DNA of 64,000 nt, taken from contig NZ_BMGI01000003.1 of assembly GCF_014640115.1 (NCBI RefSeq), positions 372,001 to 436,000 on the forward strand. The letters run 5' to 3'. The notes under the pieces were generated by a model. The model was not told the DNA's origin. It ran no database searches and was given only the letters and a program-made list of their open reading frames with translations. This DNA comes from Sinisalibacter lacisalsi (GTDB taxonomy: Bacteria > Pseudomonadota > Alphaproteobacteria > Rhodobacterales > Rhodobacteraceae). Every line of letters begins with the position of its first letter. Within the stretch, counting starts at the first letter, position 1. Shown here piece after piece: positions 15,072 through 24,056 of the stretch. Both the position numbers and the translations under genes were made by a program.

Positions 15072-16611
15072 TCGCTTCCCCGGCGGATGGCTACGCCAGC
15101 TCCCCGGCTGGCTGGAGCGGCGCTGGTGGCGGGTTTTGGCCGTTGGCCTCGCGCTGGGACTTCTGGCCGCGCTGGGCCAGGCTCCGCTGAACATGTGGCC
15201 CGCAACCTTGCTGGGCTTTGCCGGGGCGTACGCGCTTCTGGCGGCAGCCCCGCGGCCGCGCAAGGCGGCGCTCACCGGCTGGGCCTTCGGCCTTGGCTAT
15301 TTCACGCTTTCGCTGGTCTGGATCGTCCAGCCCTTTCTCGTCGATGTCGAGCGGCACGGCTGGATGGCGCCGTTCGCGCTGTTCCTGATGGCGGGCGGCA
15401 TGGCGCTTTTCTGGGGCGGGGCCTTCGCGCTGGCGCATTGGCTGAGCCCGGACGGGTGCCGGGGCTGGCTCGGCTTCGTCGTGGCGCTCGGGGCGGCGGA
15501 GGCGCTGCGCGGCCGGATTTTCACCGGCTTTCCCTGGGGCGGGCCGGGGCTTGCCTGGATCGACGCGCCGATCTCGCAATGGGCCGCGCTGGTCGGGGCT
15601 TTCGGGCTCTCGGTGCTGACGGCCGGCTGGGCGGCTGGTCTCTGGGTGGCGTTCGTGCGCCGCAGCCTTGCCGGCGCCGGGGTGCTGGCGATTACGGCGG
15701 TGCTCGCGCTGGGCGGCGGAGCCTGGCTCGAACGCCAGCCGGTGCCGGAGCGAGCAGAGCCGGTGCGCTTGCGCCTCGTCCAGCCCAACGCGTCGCAGCA
15801 ACAGAAATGGGATCCCGCCTGGGTGGGGGTGTTCTTCGACCGGGCACTGGCGCTGAGTGCGGCCGAGGCGGAGGTGCCGCCCGACCTCGTGATCTGGCCA
15901 GAAACATCGGTGCCGACCCTGCTGGGCGCGAACCCGGAGGTTCAGGCGCAGGTGGCCGCCGCCGCCGCGCCCGCGCGGGTGATCACCGGGATACGGCGGC
16001 TCGAGGGGCGGCGCGGCTACAACTCGCTGGTGCTTTTCGGCCCGGATGGCGCGGCGGAACAGGTGTATGACAAGCACCACATCGTCCCCTTCGGCGAATA
16101 CATGCCGCTTGGCGACCTGCTCGACCGCTTCGGCATCCACGGCTTGGCGGCGCGCGAGGGCTATGGCTATTCCGCCGGTCCGGGGGCCGCGCTGATGGAG
16201 CTGCCCGGCGGGCTTGGCCGCGCCCTGCCGCTGATCTGCTACGAGGCGATTTTCCCGCGCGATCTGCGCGCTGCGCCGGGGCGGGCGGACTGGATCCTGC
16301 AGCTCACCAACGACGCCTGGTTCGGCACCTTCTCGGGGCCGCAGCAACATCTGGTGCAGGCGCGGTTCCGGGCCATCGAGTTCGGTCTGCCGCTGGCGCG
16401 AGCCGCCAACACCGGGGTGAGCGCGGTGATCGACGCGCGCGGCGGCCTGTTGGCCACCCTGCCGCTCGGACAGGACGGAAAGCTCGACGTCGACCTGCCC
16501 GGGGCGCTGCCGGCCACGCTCTACGCGCGCTTCGGCGATGCGCCCCTGGGACTCGTGCTGGCCCTCGCCGGGCTCGGGCTGATCGCCATGCGGATGCGCA
16601 AAAGACGTTGA
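15064..16611 (+). CDS. lnt: Apolipoprotein N-acyltransferase
   Basis: Lnt adds the third acyl chain to the N-terminal cysteine of lipoproteins at the inner membrane, and in proteobacteria it helps Lol sorting. The 515-residue protein has about seven N-terminal membrane helices and a periplasmic nitrilase-type domain. The catalytic Glu is in VIWPETSVP, the Lys in VYDKHHIVPFGEY and the Cys in LPLICYEAIFP, followed by LTNDAWFG. The ATG at 15064 overlaps the upstream gene by eight bases. An in-frame GTG at 15058 is possible. Several likely substrates (lipoproteins) are encoded elsewhere in this window. Confidence 0.95.
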   Translation: MADRFPGGWLRQLPGWLERRWWRVLAVGLALGLLAALGQAPLNMWPATLLGFAGAYALLAAAPRPRKAALTGWAFGLGYFTLSLVWIVQPFLVDVERHGWMAPFALFLMAGGMALFWGGAFALAHWLSPDGCRGWLGFVVALGAAEALRGRIFTGFPWGGPGLAWIDAPISQWAALVGAFGLSVLTAGWAAGLWVAFVRRSLAGAGVLAITAVLALGGGAWLERQPVPERAEPVRLRLVQPNASQQQKWDPAWVGVFFDRALALSAAEAEVPPDLVIWPETSVPTLLGANPEVQAQVAAAAAPARVITGIRRLEGRRGYNSLVLFGPDGAAEQVYDKHHIVPFGEYMPLGDLLDRFGIHGLAAREGYGYSAGPGAALMELPGGLGRALPLICYEAIFPRDLRAAPGRADWILQLTNDAWFGTFSGPQQHLVQARFRAIEFGLPLARAANTGVSAVIDARGGLLATLPLGQDGKLDVDLPGALPATLYARFGDAPLGLVLALAGLGLIAMRMRKRR

Positions 16612-16649
16612 CCAAGCCCTCGGCCCCGCGTATCGGCTATCTTTCACAA

Positions 16650-16695
16650 CCGTCACAACGGCTTCCTGACGTGGCGGGGATTTTTCAATGGAGCA
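16650..16695 (+). promoter_or_regulatory. SAM/SAH riboswitch upstream of metK
   Basis: The segment contains TCACAACGGCTTCCTGACGT, which matches the core of the SAM/SAH riboswitch class found upstream of metK in Rhodobacterales. CCGUCAC (16650-16656) pairs with GUGGCGG (16671-16677) to give a seven-pair stem with one G-U. The loop GCUUC (16661-16665) pairs with GGAGC (16690-16694) as a pseudoknot. GGAG is also the ribosome-binding site eight bases before the metK ATG, so ligand binding would hide it and reduce MetK synthesis. Structure is read by eye, and the class assignment rests on remembered consensus. Confidence 0.88.
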
Positions 16696-16701
16696 CTTCT
16701 C

Positions 16702-17898
16702 ATGGCACGGCACGACTACACCTTCACCTCGGAATCGGTTTCCGAGGGCCACCCCGACAAGGTCTGCGACCGGATTTCGGATGCGGTTCTCGATCTCTTC
16801 CTCGCGGAGGACCCGCAGGCGCGGGTGGCCTGCGAGACCCTCGCCACCACCAACCGTGTCGTGATCGGCGGCGAGGTGCGCACGGCGCATGAAGACCGCG
16901 TCTGGGAGATCAAGGACCGGGTGCACGCGGTGGCGCGCGAGTGCATCAGGGAAATCGGCTACGATGAAGAACATCAGTCCGGTTTCAACTGGCAGAACGT
17001 GAACATCGACAACCTGCTGCACGCCCAGTCCCGCGATATCGCGCGGGGCGTGGATTCCGACGAGGAAAAGAAAAAGGCCGAAGGCGCGGGCGACCAGGGC
17101 ATCATGTTTGGCTACGCCGTGGACGAGACCCCGCAGCTCATGCCGGCACCGATCCTCTATGCCCACGCGATCCTGAAGCGGCTCGCCGAAGTGCGCAAGG
17201 ACGGCACCGAGGCCTGGATGGGGCCGGACGCGAAAAGCCAGCTTTCGGTGCGCTACGAGGACGGCCGGCCGGTGGGCGTGAGCCAGATCGTGCTCTCCAC
17301 CCAGCATATCGACGAGCACATGACGCCGAAGCAGGTGGAAGAAAAGGTGGCCCCCTATATCCGCGAGATGCTGCCCGAGGGCTGGATCACGCCCGAGACC
17401 GTCTGGCACGTGAACCCGACGGGCAAGTTCGTGATCGGCGGCCCCGATGGCGACGCCGGACTGACCGGGCGCAAGATCATCGTCGACACCTACGGCGGCG
17501 CGGCGCCGCACGGCGGCGGGGCGTTCTCGGGGAAAGACCCGACAAAGGTCGACCGGTCGGCGGCCTATGCCGCGCGCTACCTTGCCAAGAACGTGGTGGC
17601 GGCGGGGCTCGCCAAGCGCTGCACGCTGCAGCTTTCCTATGCCATCGGCGTGGCCGAGCCGTTGTCGATCTATGCCGATACCCACGGCACCGGCGAGGTT
17701 TCGGAAGAGGCGATCGAGAAGGCGGCGCGCGCCGCGATGGACCTCACCCCGCGCGGGATCCGCGAGCACCTTGGGCTCAACCACCCGATCTACCAGCGCA
17801 CCGCGGCCTACGGCCATTTCGGCCGCGCCCCGGAGACGGATGGCGGGTTTTCCTGGGAGAAAACCGACCTGGTCGAGGCGCTCAAGGCGGCGGTCTGA
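16702..17898 (+). CDS. metK: S-adenosylmethionine synthetase
   Basis: MetK makes S-adenosylmethionine from methionine and ATP in the cytoplasm. The 398-residue protein starts [20 protein letters not shown], has the methionine/ATP-binding [12 protein letters not shown] and the second signature [19 protein letters not shown], and is of normal length. The insertion [16 protein letters not shown] just before the first signature is typical of the alphaproteobacterial branch. Expression is probably controlled at translation by the riboswitch immediately upstream, which contains its ribosome-binding site. Confidence 0.98.
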   Translation: MARHDYTFTSESVSEGHPDKVCDRISDAVLDLFLAEDPQARVACETLATTNRVVIGGEVRTAHEDRVWEIKDRVHAVARECIREIGYDEEHQSGFNWQNVNIDNLLHAQSRDIARGVDSDEEKKKAEGAGDQGIMFGYAVDETPQLMPAPILYAHAILKRLAEVRKDGTEAWMGPDAKSQLSVRYEDGRPVGVSQIVLSTQHIDEHMTPKQVEEKVAPYIREMLPEGWITPETVWHVNPTGKFVIGGPDGDAGLTGRKIIVDTYGGAAPHGGGAFSGKDPTKVDRSAAYAARYLAKNVVAAGLAKRCTLQLSYAIGVAEPLSIYADTHGTGEVSEEAIEKAARAAMDLTPRGIREHLGLNHPIYQRTAAYGHFGRAPETDGGFSWEKTDLVEALKAAV

Positions 17899-17940
17899 GG
17901 GGCGCACCGGGGGGTCGAATTGCTGCGCAATCCGACCCGG

Positions 17941-18013
17941 AGGGGGGCTGTCCGCCCCCCTCTTGGGCCCGTGGCCCAATTCACCCCCCGAAGGTATTTG
18001 CCGACCCAAGAAG
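17941..18013 (+). repeat. Intergenic repeat element, copy A (two hairpins plus conserved tail)
   Basis: Between metK and trmB, AGGGGGGC (17941-17948) pairs with GCCCCCCT (17954-17961) and TTGGGCC (17963-17969) pairs with GGCCCAA (17973-17979). A tail follows (17982-18013) reading CACCCCCCGAAGGTATTTG and ending ACCCAAGAAG. A similar hairpin and tail occur twice more at 50602-50650 and, inverted, at 50813-50864. The position after metK suggests it may also cap that transcript. The arrangement resembles a REP-type extragenic element. Confidence 0.6.
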
Positions 18014-18077
18014 TTCCCGCCGTCTCGGCACGAAAACAGGTTTTCACACCCGCCAAGGCGCTTTAGAACCCGCGTTC

Positions 18078-18791
18078 ATGACACAAGGCAAGCATCCCAC
18101 CGGCGCGCCGTGGCGCAATTTCTATGGCCGTCTCAAGGGCAAGGGCCTGCGTGCGAGCCAGGAGGCCCGGCTCGACGAGGATCTCGGGGCGCTCTCGCCC
18201 GGCCCGGTGGGCTGGGAGGAGAACCCGGAGCGCGCGCCGCTCGACCTTGCCGCGCTGTTCGGCGCGCGCCCGGTGTGGCTCGAAGTGGGGTTTGGCGGCG
18301 GCGAGCATCTCGTGCACCAGGCCGGGCTGCACCCGGAGGTGGGGATCATCGGCTGCGAGCCTTATATCAACGGCGTTGCCATGTTGCTGGGCAAGATCCG
18401 CAAGGCCGGGGTGGAGAACCTCGCGGTTCATCCCGGCGACGTGCGTGATCTGTTCGACGTGCTGCCCGAGGCGAGCCTTGAGAAGGCTTTCCTGCTCTAC
18501 CCCGATCCCTGGCCGAAGAAGAAGCACCACCGCCGCCGCTTCGTGACCCCCGAGTACCTTGCGCCGCTGGCGCGGGCGATGAAGCCGGGGGCGGAGTTCC
18601 GCATCGCCACCGACATTCCCGATTACGTGCGCCAGGCGTTGGAGGAGGTGCCGCGCGCCGGGTTCGACTGGCTGGCTGAAGGCCCCGCTGACTGGCGCGC
18701 GCCCTGGGCCGACTGGATTTCGACCCGCTACGAGCAAAAGGCGCTGCGCGAGGGAAGGGTGCCGCATTATCTCACCTTCCGGCGGGTCTGA
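18078..18791 (+). CDS. trmB: tRNA (guanine-N7-)-methyltransferase
   Basis: TrmB methylates N7 of G46 in the tRNA variable loop with SAM as donor. The 237-residue protein has the SAM-binding [11 protein letters not shown] (motif I), an acidic GCEPYINGV, and the diagnostic [15 protein letters not shown] near residues 141-155. [17 protein letters not shown] and the C-terminal [11 protein letters not shown] complete the family pattern. It follows metK, which makes its methyl donor, after the repeat element described at 17941-18013. No strong ribosome-binding site is visible upstream of the ATG. Confidence 0.95.
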   Translation: MTQGKHPTGAPWRNFYGRLKGKGLRASQEARLDEDLGALSPGPVGWEENPERAPLDLAALFGARPVWLEVGFGGGEHLVHQAGLHPEVGIIGCEPYINGVAMLLGKIRKAGVENLAVHPGDVRDLFDVLPEASLEKAFLLYPDPWPKKKHHRRRFVTPEYLAPLARAMKPGAEFRIATDIPDYVRQALEEVPRAGFDWLAEGPADWRAPWADWISTRYEQKALREGRVPHYLTFRRV

Positions 18792-18849
18792 CAGTGGACC
18801 GGCGCGGGGCTTCGCGCTATCAGCCGGTGAGGCAGTCTGGAGGCGCATG

Positions 18850-20202
18850 ATGTCCGGCCACGGTGAACCTATCCCGATGAAATCGCGCCGCGCGGGGCCG
18901 CTCAAGGGCGACGCGCTTGTGCCCGGCGACAAGTCGATCAGCCATCGGTCGCTGATCCTCGGCGCACTGAGCGTGGGGGAGACCCGGATCACCGGCTTGC
19001 TCGAGGGCGAGGACGTTCTGGGCACGGCGGGCGCTATGCGGGCTTTCGGCGCCGAGGTGGCGCGCCTCGGTGAGGGCGAGTGGCGGGTGCACGGCGTGGG
19101 CGTCGGCGGTTTCGCCGAGCCGGACGACGTGATCGACTGCGGCAACGCGGGCACCGGCGTGCGGCTGATCATGGGGGCGATGGCGACGAGCCCGATCACC
19201 GCCACCTTCACCGGCGATGCATCGCTCCGCAGCAGGCCGATGGCGCGGATCACCGACCCCTTGGCGCTGTTCGGCGCACGGGCCGTGGGCCGCGCGGGCG
19301 GGCGGCTGCCGATGACGATCGTGGGGGCCGCCGATCCGGTACCGGTTCATTACACGACACCGGTGCCGAGCGCGCAGGTCAAGAGCGCGGTGCTGCTGGC
19401 GGGGCTGAACGCGCCGGGCGAGACGGTGGTGATCGAGCGCGAGGCCACGCGCGACCATACCGAGCGGATGCTGGCGGGGTTCGGGGCCGAAGTGCGGGTG
19501 GAAGATACCGGCGAGGGCCGGGTGATCACGCTCACCGGGCAGCCGGAACTGCGCCCGCAGGAGATCGCCGTGCCGCGCGATCCGTCCTCGGCGGCCTTCC
19601 CGGTCTGTGCCGCGCTGATCGTGGAAGGGTCGGACGTGCTGGTGCCCAACATCGGCCTCAACCCGACCCGGGCGGGGCTGTTCGAGACGCTGCGCGAGAT
19701 GGGGGCGAACCTTGATTTCCAGAATCCGCGCGAGGAGGGTGGCGAGCCGGTGGCCGACCTGCGCGCGCGGTTCTCGCCCGACATGAAGGGCATTCGCGTG
19801 CCGCCGGAGCGCGCGGCCAGCATGATCGACGAATACCCGATCCTGAGCGTGGTCGCCGCCTTCGCCGAGGGGCGCACCGAGATGGTGGGCGTGAAGGAGT
19901 TGCGGGTGAAGGAGAGCGACCGGATCGACGCGATGGCGCGCGGTCTGGAGGCCAACGGCGTGACAGTCGAGGAAGGCGAGGATTTCATGGTGGTGCACGG
20001 GATGGGGCCGGGCGGTGTGCCCGGCGGCGCCACTGTGGCGGCGCGGCTCGACCACCGGATCGCGATGAGCTTTCTCGTGCTCGGCATGGCGACGCGCGAG
20101 GCGGTGCAGGTGGACGACGGTGCGCCGATCGCCACCAGCTTTCCCGGGTTCGAGCCGCTGATGGCGGGCCTCGGGGGGCGGATCGAACGGGCGGACGGCT
20201 AG
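18850..20202 (+). CDS. aroA: 3-phosphoshikimate 1-carboxyvinyltransferase (EPSP synthase)
   Basis: AroA joins shikimate 3-phosphate and phosphoenolpyruvate in aromatic amino-acid synthesis. The 450-residue protein carries the signature segments [36 protein letters not shown] and the C-terminal LDHRIAMSF. The GAG in GNAGTG is the alanine-bearing form of that loop (class II-like). Two adjacent ATG codons exist (18847 and 18850). The second is six bases from GGAGG and is preferred. It is the first gene of the run aroA-membrane protein/cmk. Confidence 0.96.
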   Translation: MSGHGEPIPMKSRRAGPLKGDALVPGDKSISHRSLILGALSVGETRITGLLEGEDVLGTAGAMRAFGAEVARLGEGEWRVHGVGVGGFAEPDDVIDCGNAGTGVRLIMGAMATSPITATFTGDASLRSRPMARITDPLALFGARAVGRAGGRLPMTIVGAADPVPVHYTTPVPSAQVKSAVLLAGLNAPGETVVIEREATRDHTERMLAGFGAEVRVEDTGEGRVITLTGQPELRPQEIAVPRDPSSAAFPVCAALIVEGSDVLVPNIGLNPTRAGLFETLREMGANLDFQNPREEGGEPVADLRARFSPDMKGIRVPPERAASMIDEYPILSVVAAFAEGRTEMVGVKELRVKESDRIDAMARGLEANGVTVEEGEDFMVVHGMGPGGVPGGATVAARLDHRIAMSFLVLGMATREAVQVDDGAPIATSFPGFEPLMAGLGGRIERADG

Positions 20203-20206
20203 GCCG

Positions 20207-21358
20207 ATGCTGCGCTCGGGGCCGCTTCTTGCGTTCTTCGGGCTCACGGCCCTCGCCGGGTTGATCGCGATGCGGATCTGGACGCTGCCGATGATCGAGG
20301 CGGCGGGCCTGCCGATGCTGGATGTGCGCATGGGAGGTTACACGCCTGACGAGGTGCGCGCCTTTCTCGCCAGTCTCGGCGCGGAGGGGCGGGCGGCCTA
20401 TCTCGGGCCGCAACGGGTGCTCGACACGCTGATGCCGGTGGCGCTCACCGCGGCGCTGGGCTTGCTCATCTACCGGCTGGTGGCGCGCTGGTCTTGGTGG
20501 ATCGGGGCGGCGTTGGCGCTGGTGCCGCTGGTCTACTTTGCCTTCGACATGCTGGAGAACGCGCAGGTGGCGGTGATATTGCGCGCGCCCGCGCCGAGTG
20601 ACACGATGGCCGAAACGGCGAGCCGGTACACCGTGGCCAAGGCCGAGGCGCTGAGGGCGGCGGTGGCGGTGGCATTGGTGGCTCTGGCCGCGCGAGCGGG
20701 CGAGAGGGCGCTGGGCCGTGGCAGGAAAAAGGGCAAGGGACCAATGGCATTCACGGTGGCGATCGACGGGCCGGCGGCGGCGGGCAAGGGCACGATCGCC
20801 CGGGCGGTGGCGGCGCATTTCGGTTTTGCCTATCTCGATACCGGGCTGCTTTATCGCGCGGTCGGGGCGAAGGTGACGGAAGGGGCCGATCCGCTGGAAG
20901 CCGCGCAGGCGTTGCGGGCGGAGGACCTGAACGCCGAGGGGTTGCGCACGCAGGCGGTGGCCGAGGCCGCGAGCCGGGTGGCGGTGAACCCGCAGGTGCG
21001 CGCGGCACTCGTCGATTTCCAGCGTGCCTTCGCCGCGCGGGCGGGCGGCGCGGTGCTTGACGGGCGCGATATCGGAACGGTGATCTGCCCCGAGGCGCAG
21101 GCCAAGCTGTTCGTCACCGCCAGCCCCGAGGTGCGGGCCGAGCGGCGATATCTCGAATTGGTCGAGGGTGGCCACGAGGCGACGCGCGAGGCGGTGCTGG
21201 ATGACGTGAAGGCTCGCGATGCGCGCGACAGCGAGCGCGCGACAGCGCCGTTGCGGCCGGCCGACGATGCCGTGGTGATCGACACCTCCGAGATGTCGAT
21301 CAAGGAGGCGGTGGCGGCGGCGATCGGCGCGGTGGAGGCGCGCGGCGCCAAGGCGTGA
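20207..21358 (+). CDS. Four-helix membrane domain fused in frame to cytidylate kinase
   Basis: The frame is open from an ATG four bases after the aroA stop through the whole of cmk, giving 383 residues. Residues 1-179 are a membrane protein with helices near 6-22, 68-88, 93-112 and 145-162 and a basic end ([11 protein letters not shown]). Residues 180-383 are cytidylate kinase. In related bacteria, as I recall, these are two separate neighbouring genes, so either a lost stop codon has produced a membrane-tethered kinase or cmk restarts internally at 20744. No family is recognised for the N-terminal domain. Confidence 0.65.
   Translation: MLRSGPLLAFFGLTALAGLIAMRIWTLPMIEAAGLPMLDVRMGGYTPDEVRAFLASLGAEGRAAYLGPQRVLDTLMPVALTAALGLLIYRLVARWSWWIGAALALVPLVYFAFDMLENAQVAVILRAPAPSDTMAETASRYTVAKAEALRAAVAVALVALAARAGERALGRGRKKGKGPMAFTVAIDGPAAAGKGTIARAVAAHFGFAYLDTGLLYRAVGAKVTEGADPLEAAQALRAEDLNAEGLRTQAVAEAASRVAVNPQVRAALVDFQRAFAARAGGAVLDGRDIGTVICPEAQAKLFVTASPEVRAERRYLELVEGGHEATREAVLDDVKARDARDSERATAPLRPADDAVVIDTSEMSIKEAVAAAIGAVEARGAKA
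20744..21358 (+). CDS. cmk: Cytidylate kinase (internal start within the fused frame)
   Basis: Cmk phosphorylates CMP and dCMP to the diphosphates with ATP. From the ATG at 20744 the product has 204 residues, starting [20 protein letters not shown] with the P-loop [20 protein letters not shown] is the CMP-binding segment, and [13 protein letters not shown] and an R-x-x-RD lid region complete the signature. An AAGGGA patch lies three bases before the ATG, so independent translation is possible but not well spaced. Its position before rpsA is the common bacterial order, although here a sulfotransferase gene on the other strand lies between. Confidence 0.88.
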   Translation: MAFTVAIDGPAAAGKGTIARAVAAHFGFAYLDTGLLYRAVGAKVTEGADPLEAAQALRAEDLNAEGLRTQAVAEAASRVAVNPQVRAALVDFQRAFAARAGGAVLDGRDIGTVICPEAQAKLFVTASPEVRAERRYLELVEGGHEATREAVLDDVKARDARDSERATAPLRPADDAVVIDTSEMSIKEAVAAAIGAVEARGAKA

Positions 21359-21412
21359 GCCGCCAAGCCCGCGCGCCGGCGAAAGCCTGGAACCGTGGCG
21401 GCATCGGCACCC

Positions 21413-22042
21413 TCAGGGCGCGTCGGGATAGCCGAGAAGCTCGAAATCGGCCTCGTACAGTGCGCGGATGATCGCGATATCGTCGCCGGAGAGGTCTGAC
21501 AGCGTGGCGCGCGGCGTGGATCGGTTGGCATGGGGGATCGGCGCGCGCAGGCCGGAATGGGCGCGGATCTCGGGTTCGACGGCGGCGAGGTCTTCGAGCC
21601 GGAAGGTTTTCGTCAGCATCGGGGTGCCGCGTGCATCGGTGAGATAATCGGCCTGCGGGCGGAGGAAATAGTACTGCCCGGCCGGATCGTCGGCGGCCTC
21701 GAACGTGGCGGTGAGGGTCTTTTGGACGAAGGCGCTGAGCGAGTCCGTGGGTTTGAGGTAATGATAGAACGACAGCACCCGGTCGAAGGGCGAGCGGACC
21801 AGCGCGAAGCTGAAATAGGCCTCGAACAGCTCGGCGCTCAGGTAGTGGCAGCCGACGTAATCGCGCGCCAGCAGGTGGGCGAGGCGGGGTGGCCCGAGGC
21901 GGGGCTGGTCGTTGGGCCTGAGCAGCAGCGGCGCGCGTTCGGCCCAGGACAGCCCGAGATCGGCGAGAAAGGCCGCCTCGATGCTTTGCCCGCCGCATTT
22001 CGGGATATGAACGAAAACGGTCTTGTGCGGATGCGAGATCAT
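21413..22042 (-). CDS. Sulfotransferase family 2 domain protein
   Basis: This 209-residue protein opens with VFVHIPKCGGQSIE, the PAPS 5'-phosphosulfate-binding loop of Sulfotransfer_2 proteins, and has ALVRSPFDRVLSFYHYL near residues 80-96, the 3'-phosphate-binding segment. It would transfer sulfate from PAPS to a hydroxyl, probably on a carbohydrate or lipid, but the acceptor is unknown. It lies alone on the minus strand between cmk and rpsA, interrupting the usual cmk-rpsA adjacency, so it may be a later arrival. Base composition does not differ from its neighbours. Confidence 0.82.
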   Translation of the reverse strand: MISHPHKTVFVHIPKCGGQSIEAAFLADLGLSWAERAPLLLRPNDQPRLGPPRLAHLLARDYVGCHYLSAELFEAYFSFALVRSPFDRVLSFYHYLKPTDSLSAFVQKTLTATFEAADDPAGQYYFLRPQADYLTDARGTPMLTKTFRLEDLAAVEPEIRAHSGLRAPIPHANRSTPRATLSDLSGDDIAIIRALYEADFELLGYPDAP

Positions 22043-22112
22043 GCCTGCCTGCCAGTTGGGTCGGGGATCAGCTTACCTGCCCCGCGCACCGGCGCAAATC
22101 CCCTGAAACCCC

Positions 22113-22141
22113 TTGCCAGACGGGGTGAAAGCCCGTATATC
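22113..22141 (+). promoter_or_regulatory. Likely rpsA promoter
   Basis: TTGCCA (22113-22118) and TATATC (22136-22141) are spaced by 17 bases. RNA would start near 22148, giving a leader of about 160 bases before the rpsA ATG. The match is among the best in the window, as expected for a highly expressed ribosomal gene. Confidence 0.6.
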
Positions 22142-22184
22142 CCCGCGCGAAGGCAAGGGCAAAAGCCGCAAGACGAGGGCGAGC

Positions 22185-22213
22185 AGGGTCGGGCAACCGG
22201 CCCTCTTTGTTTT
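22185..22213 (+). terminator. Hairpin with T-rich tail in the rpsA leader (candidate attenuator)
   Basis: AGGGTCGG (22185-22192) pairs with CCGGCCCT (22197-22204), with one G-U pair, around a GCAA tetraloop of the stable GNRA type. CTTTGTTTT follows at 22205-22213. It lies within the predicted rpsA leader, about 95 bases before the ATG and after the promoter. It could end a fraction of transcripts, and control by S1 or translation state would be inference. Confidence 0.5.
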
Positions 22214-22306
22214 GCACCGGGTGATCCGGCCTCGCCTGTAAACCGATGAAAGACCGGCGGAGACAACCGCCTGGCCCGAATAGTAAAAAAAGGAACCGAA
22301 ACACGC

Positions 22307-23986
22307 ATGTGCGCTAAAGCATCCATGGAGGAATTCGAAGCCCTCCTCAACGAAAGCTTCGAAATGGACACGCCCGAAGAGGGCTCTGTCGTCAAGGGCA
22401 AGGTCATCGCCGTCGAGGCGGGACAAGCCATTATCGACGTCGGCTACAAGATGGAAGGCCGCGTCGACCTCAAGGAATTCGCGAATCCCGGTGAAGCGCC
22501 CGATATTTCTGTCGGCGACGAAGTGGAGGTGTTTCTCCGCGCTGCCGAGAACGCCCGTGGCGAAGCCGTCATCTCGCGCGAGATGGCCCGCCGCGAAGAA
22601 GCCTGGGATCGTCTTGAAAAAGCCTATGCCGACGACGCCCGCGTCGAAGGCGCGATCTTCGGCCGCGTCAAGGGCGGCTTCACCGTCGATCTCGGCGGCG
22701 CCGTGGCCTTCCTGCCCGGCTCCCAGGTCGACGTGCGCCCGGTGCGCGACGCCGGCCCGCTGATGGGCCTCAAGCAGCCCTTCCAGATCCTCAAGATGGA
22801 CCGTCGCCGTGGCAACATCGTGGTGTCGCGCCGTGCGATCCTCGAGGAGAGCCGTGCTGAGCAGCGCGCCGAGGTGATCGCCAACCTGACCGAGGGCCAG
22901 ACCGTCGACGGTGTGGTGAAGAACATCACCGAATACGGCGCCTTCGTCGATCTCGGCGGTGTGGACGGGCTTCTGCACGTCACCGACATGGCCTGGCGCC
23001 GCGTCAACCACCCCTCCGAGATCCTGTCGATCGGCGAGACCATCAAGGTCCAGGTCATCAAGATCAACAAGGAAACCCACCGCATCAGCCTCGGCATCAA
23101 GCAGCTGCAGGAAGATCCGTGGGACCTGGTGGCCACCAAGTTCCCGATCGGTTCGGTGCACAAGGGCCGCGTGACCAACATCACCGATTACGGCGCCTTC
23201 GTGGAGTTGGAGCCCGGTGTCGAGGGCCTCGTGCACGTGTCGGAGATGAGCTGGACGAAGAAGAACGTCCATCCCGGCAAGATCGTTTCGACCTCGCAGG
23301 AGGTCGACGTCATGGTGCTCGAGATCGACGCCGCCAAGCGCCGCGTCTCGCTCGGCCTGAAGCAGACCATGCGCAACCCGTGGGAAGTGTTCGCCGAAAC
23401 GCACCCCGAAGGCACCGAGGTCGAGGGCGAGGTGAAGAACATCACCGAGTTCGGCCTGTTCATCGGTCTCGAGGGCGACATCGACGGCATGGTTCACCTC
23501 TCCGATCTCAGCTGGGATCAGCGCGGCGAGGAAGCCATCCAGAACTACCGCAAGGGCGACGTGGTTCAGGCGGTCGTGTCGGAGGTCGACACGGAGAAAG
23601 AGCGGATCTCGCTCTCGATCAAGGCCCTCGGCGGCGACAAGTTTGCCGAAGCCGTTGGCGGCGTGAAGCGCGGTTCGATCATCACCGTCACCGTGACGGC
23701 GATCGAGGATGGCGGCATCGAGGTGGAATACGAGGGCATGAAGTCCTTCATCCGCCGCTCCGACCTCTCGCGCGACCGGGCCGAACAGCGTCCCGAGCGG
23801 TTCCAGGTGGGTGATCACGTCGATGTGCGTGTTACCAACGTGGACGCGAAGTCGCGCCGCCTCGGCCTTTCGATCAAGGCCCGCGAGATCGCCGAAGAGA
23901 AGGAAGCCGTGCAGCAGTATGGCTCGTCCGACTCCGGCGCTTCGCTCGGCGACATTCTCGGCGCCGCGCTGAAGGGCGACGAATAA
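22307..23986 (+). CDS. rpsA: 30S ribosomal protein S1
   Basis: S1 binds mRNA and delivers it to the 30S subunit. The 559-residue protein has six S1 (OB-fold) repeats. The first two are the divergent ribosome-binding ones (about 28-105 and 115-180). The later ones share the pattern NITEYGAFVDLGGVDGLLHVTDM, NITDYGAFVELEPGVEGLVH and NITEFGLFIGLEGDIDGMVHLS (quoted in parts). A highly expressed gene would be expected to show its strong C-ending codon bias. The ATG has AAGGAA about ten bases upstream. An in-frame ATG six codons later is possible. It ends at a strong terminator. Confidence 0.97.
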   Translation: MCAKASMEEFEALLNESFEMDTPEEGSVVKGKVIAVEAGQAIIDVGYKMEGRVDLKEFANPGEAPDISVGDEVEVFLRAAENARGEAVISREMARREEAWDRLEKAYADDARVEGAIFGRVKGGFTVDLGGAVAFLPGSQVDVRPVRDAGPLMGLKQPFQILKMDRRRGNIVVSRRAILEESRAEQRAEVIANLTEGQTVDGVVKNITEYGAFVDLGGVDGLLHVTDMAWRRVNHPSEILSIGETIKVQVIKINKETHRISLGIKQLQEDPWDLVATKFPIGSVHKGRVTNITDYGAFVELEPGVEGLVHVSEMSWTKKNVHPGKIVSTSQEVDVMVLEIDAAKRRVSLGLKQTMRNPWEVFAETHPEGTEVEGEVKNITEFGLFIGLEGDIDGMVHLSDLSWDQRGEEAIQNYRKGDVVQAVVSEVDTEKERISLSIKALGGDKFAEAVGGVKRGSIITVTVTAIEDGGIEVEYEGMKSFIRRSDLSRDRAEQRPERFQVGDHVDVRVTNVDAKSRRLGLSIKAREIAEEKEAVQQYGSSDSGASLGDILGAALKGDE

Positions 23987-24011
23987 GCCGCCCCGGCCAG
24001 TCACGAATCGA

Positions 24012-24046
24012 AGGCCCCGCCAGATACTCTGGCGGGGCCTTTTTTC
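24012..24046 (+). terminator. Intrinsic terminator after rpsA
   Basis: AGGCCCCGCCAG (24012-24023) pairs perfectly with CTGGCGGGGCCT (24029-24040) around a five-base loop, followed by a run of T (to 24046). It begins 26 bases after the rpsA stop and also faces the 3' end of the convergent aldehyde dehydrogenase gene. Confidence 0.95.
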
Positions 24047-24056
24047 TTTGCCCCGG

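Noticed and set aside
15091-18009. A minus-strand open frame of about 970 codons
   Set aside because: It is antisense to lnt and metK, which have full family motifs. The antisense reading is Arg/Pro-rich without any domain, a known effect of high GC.
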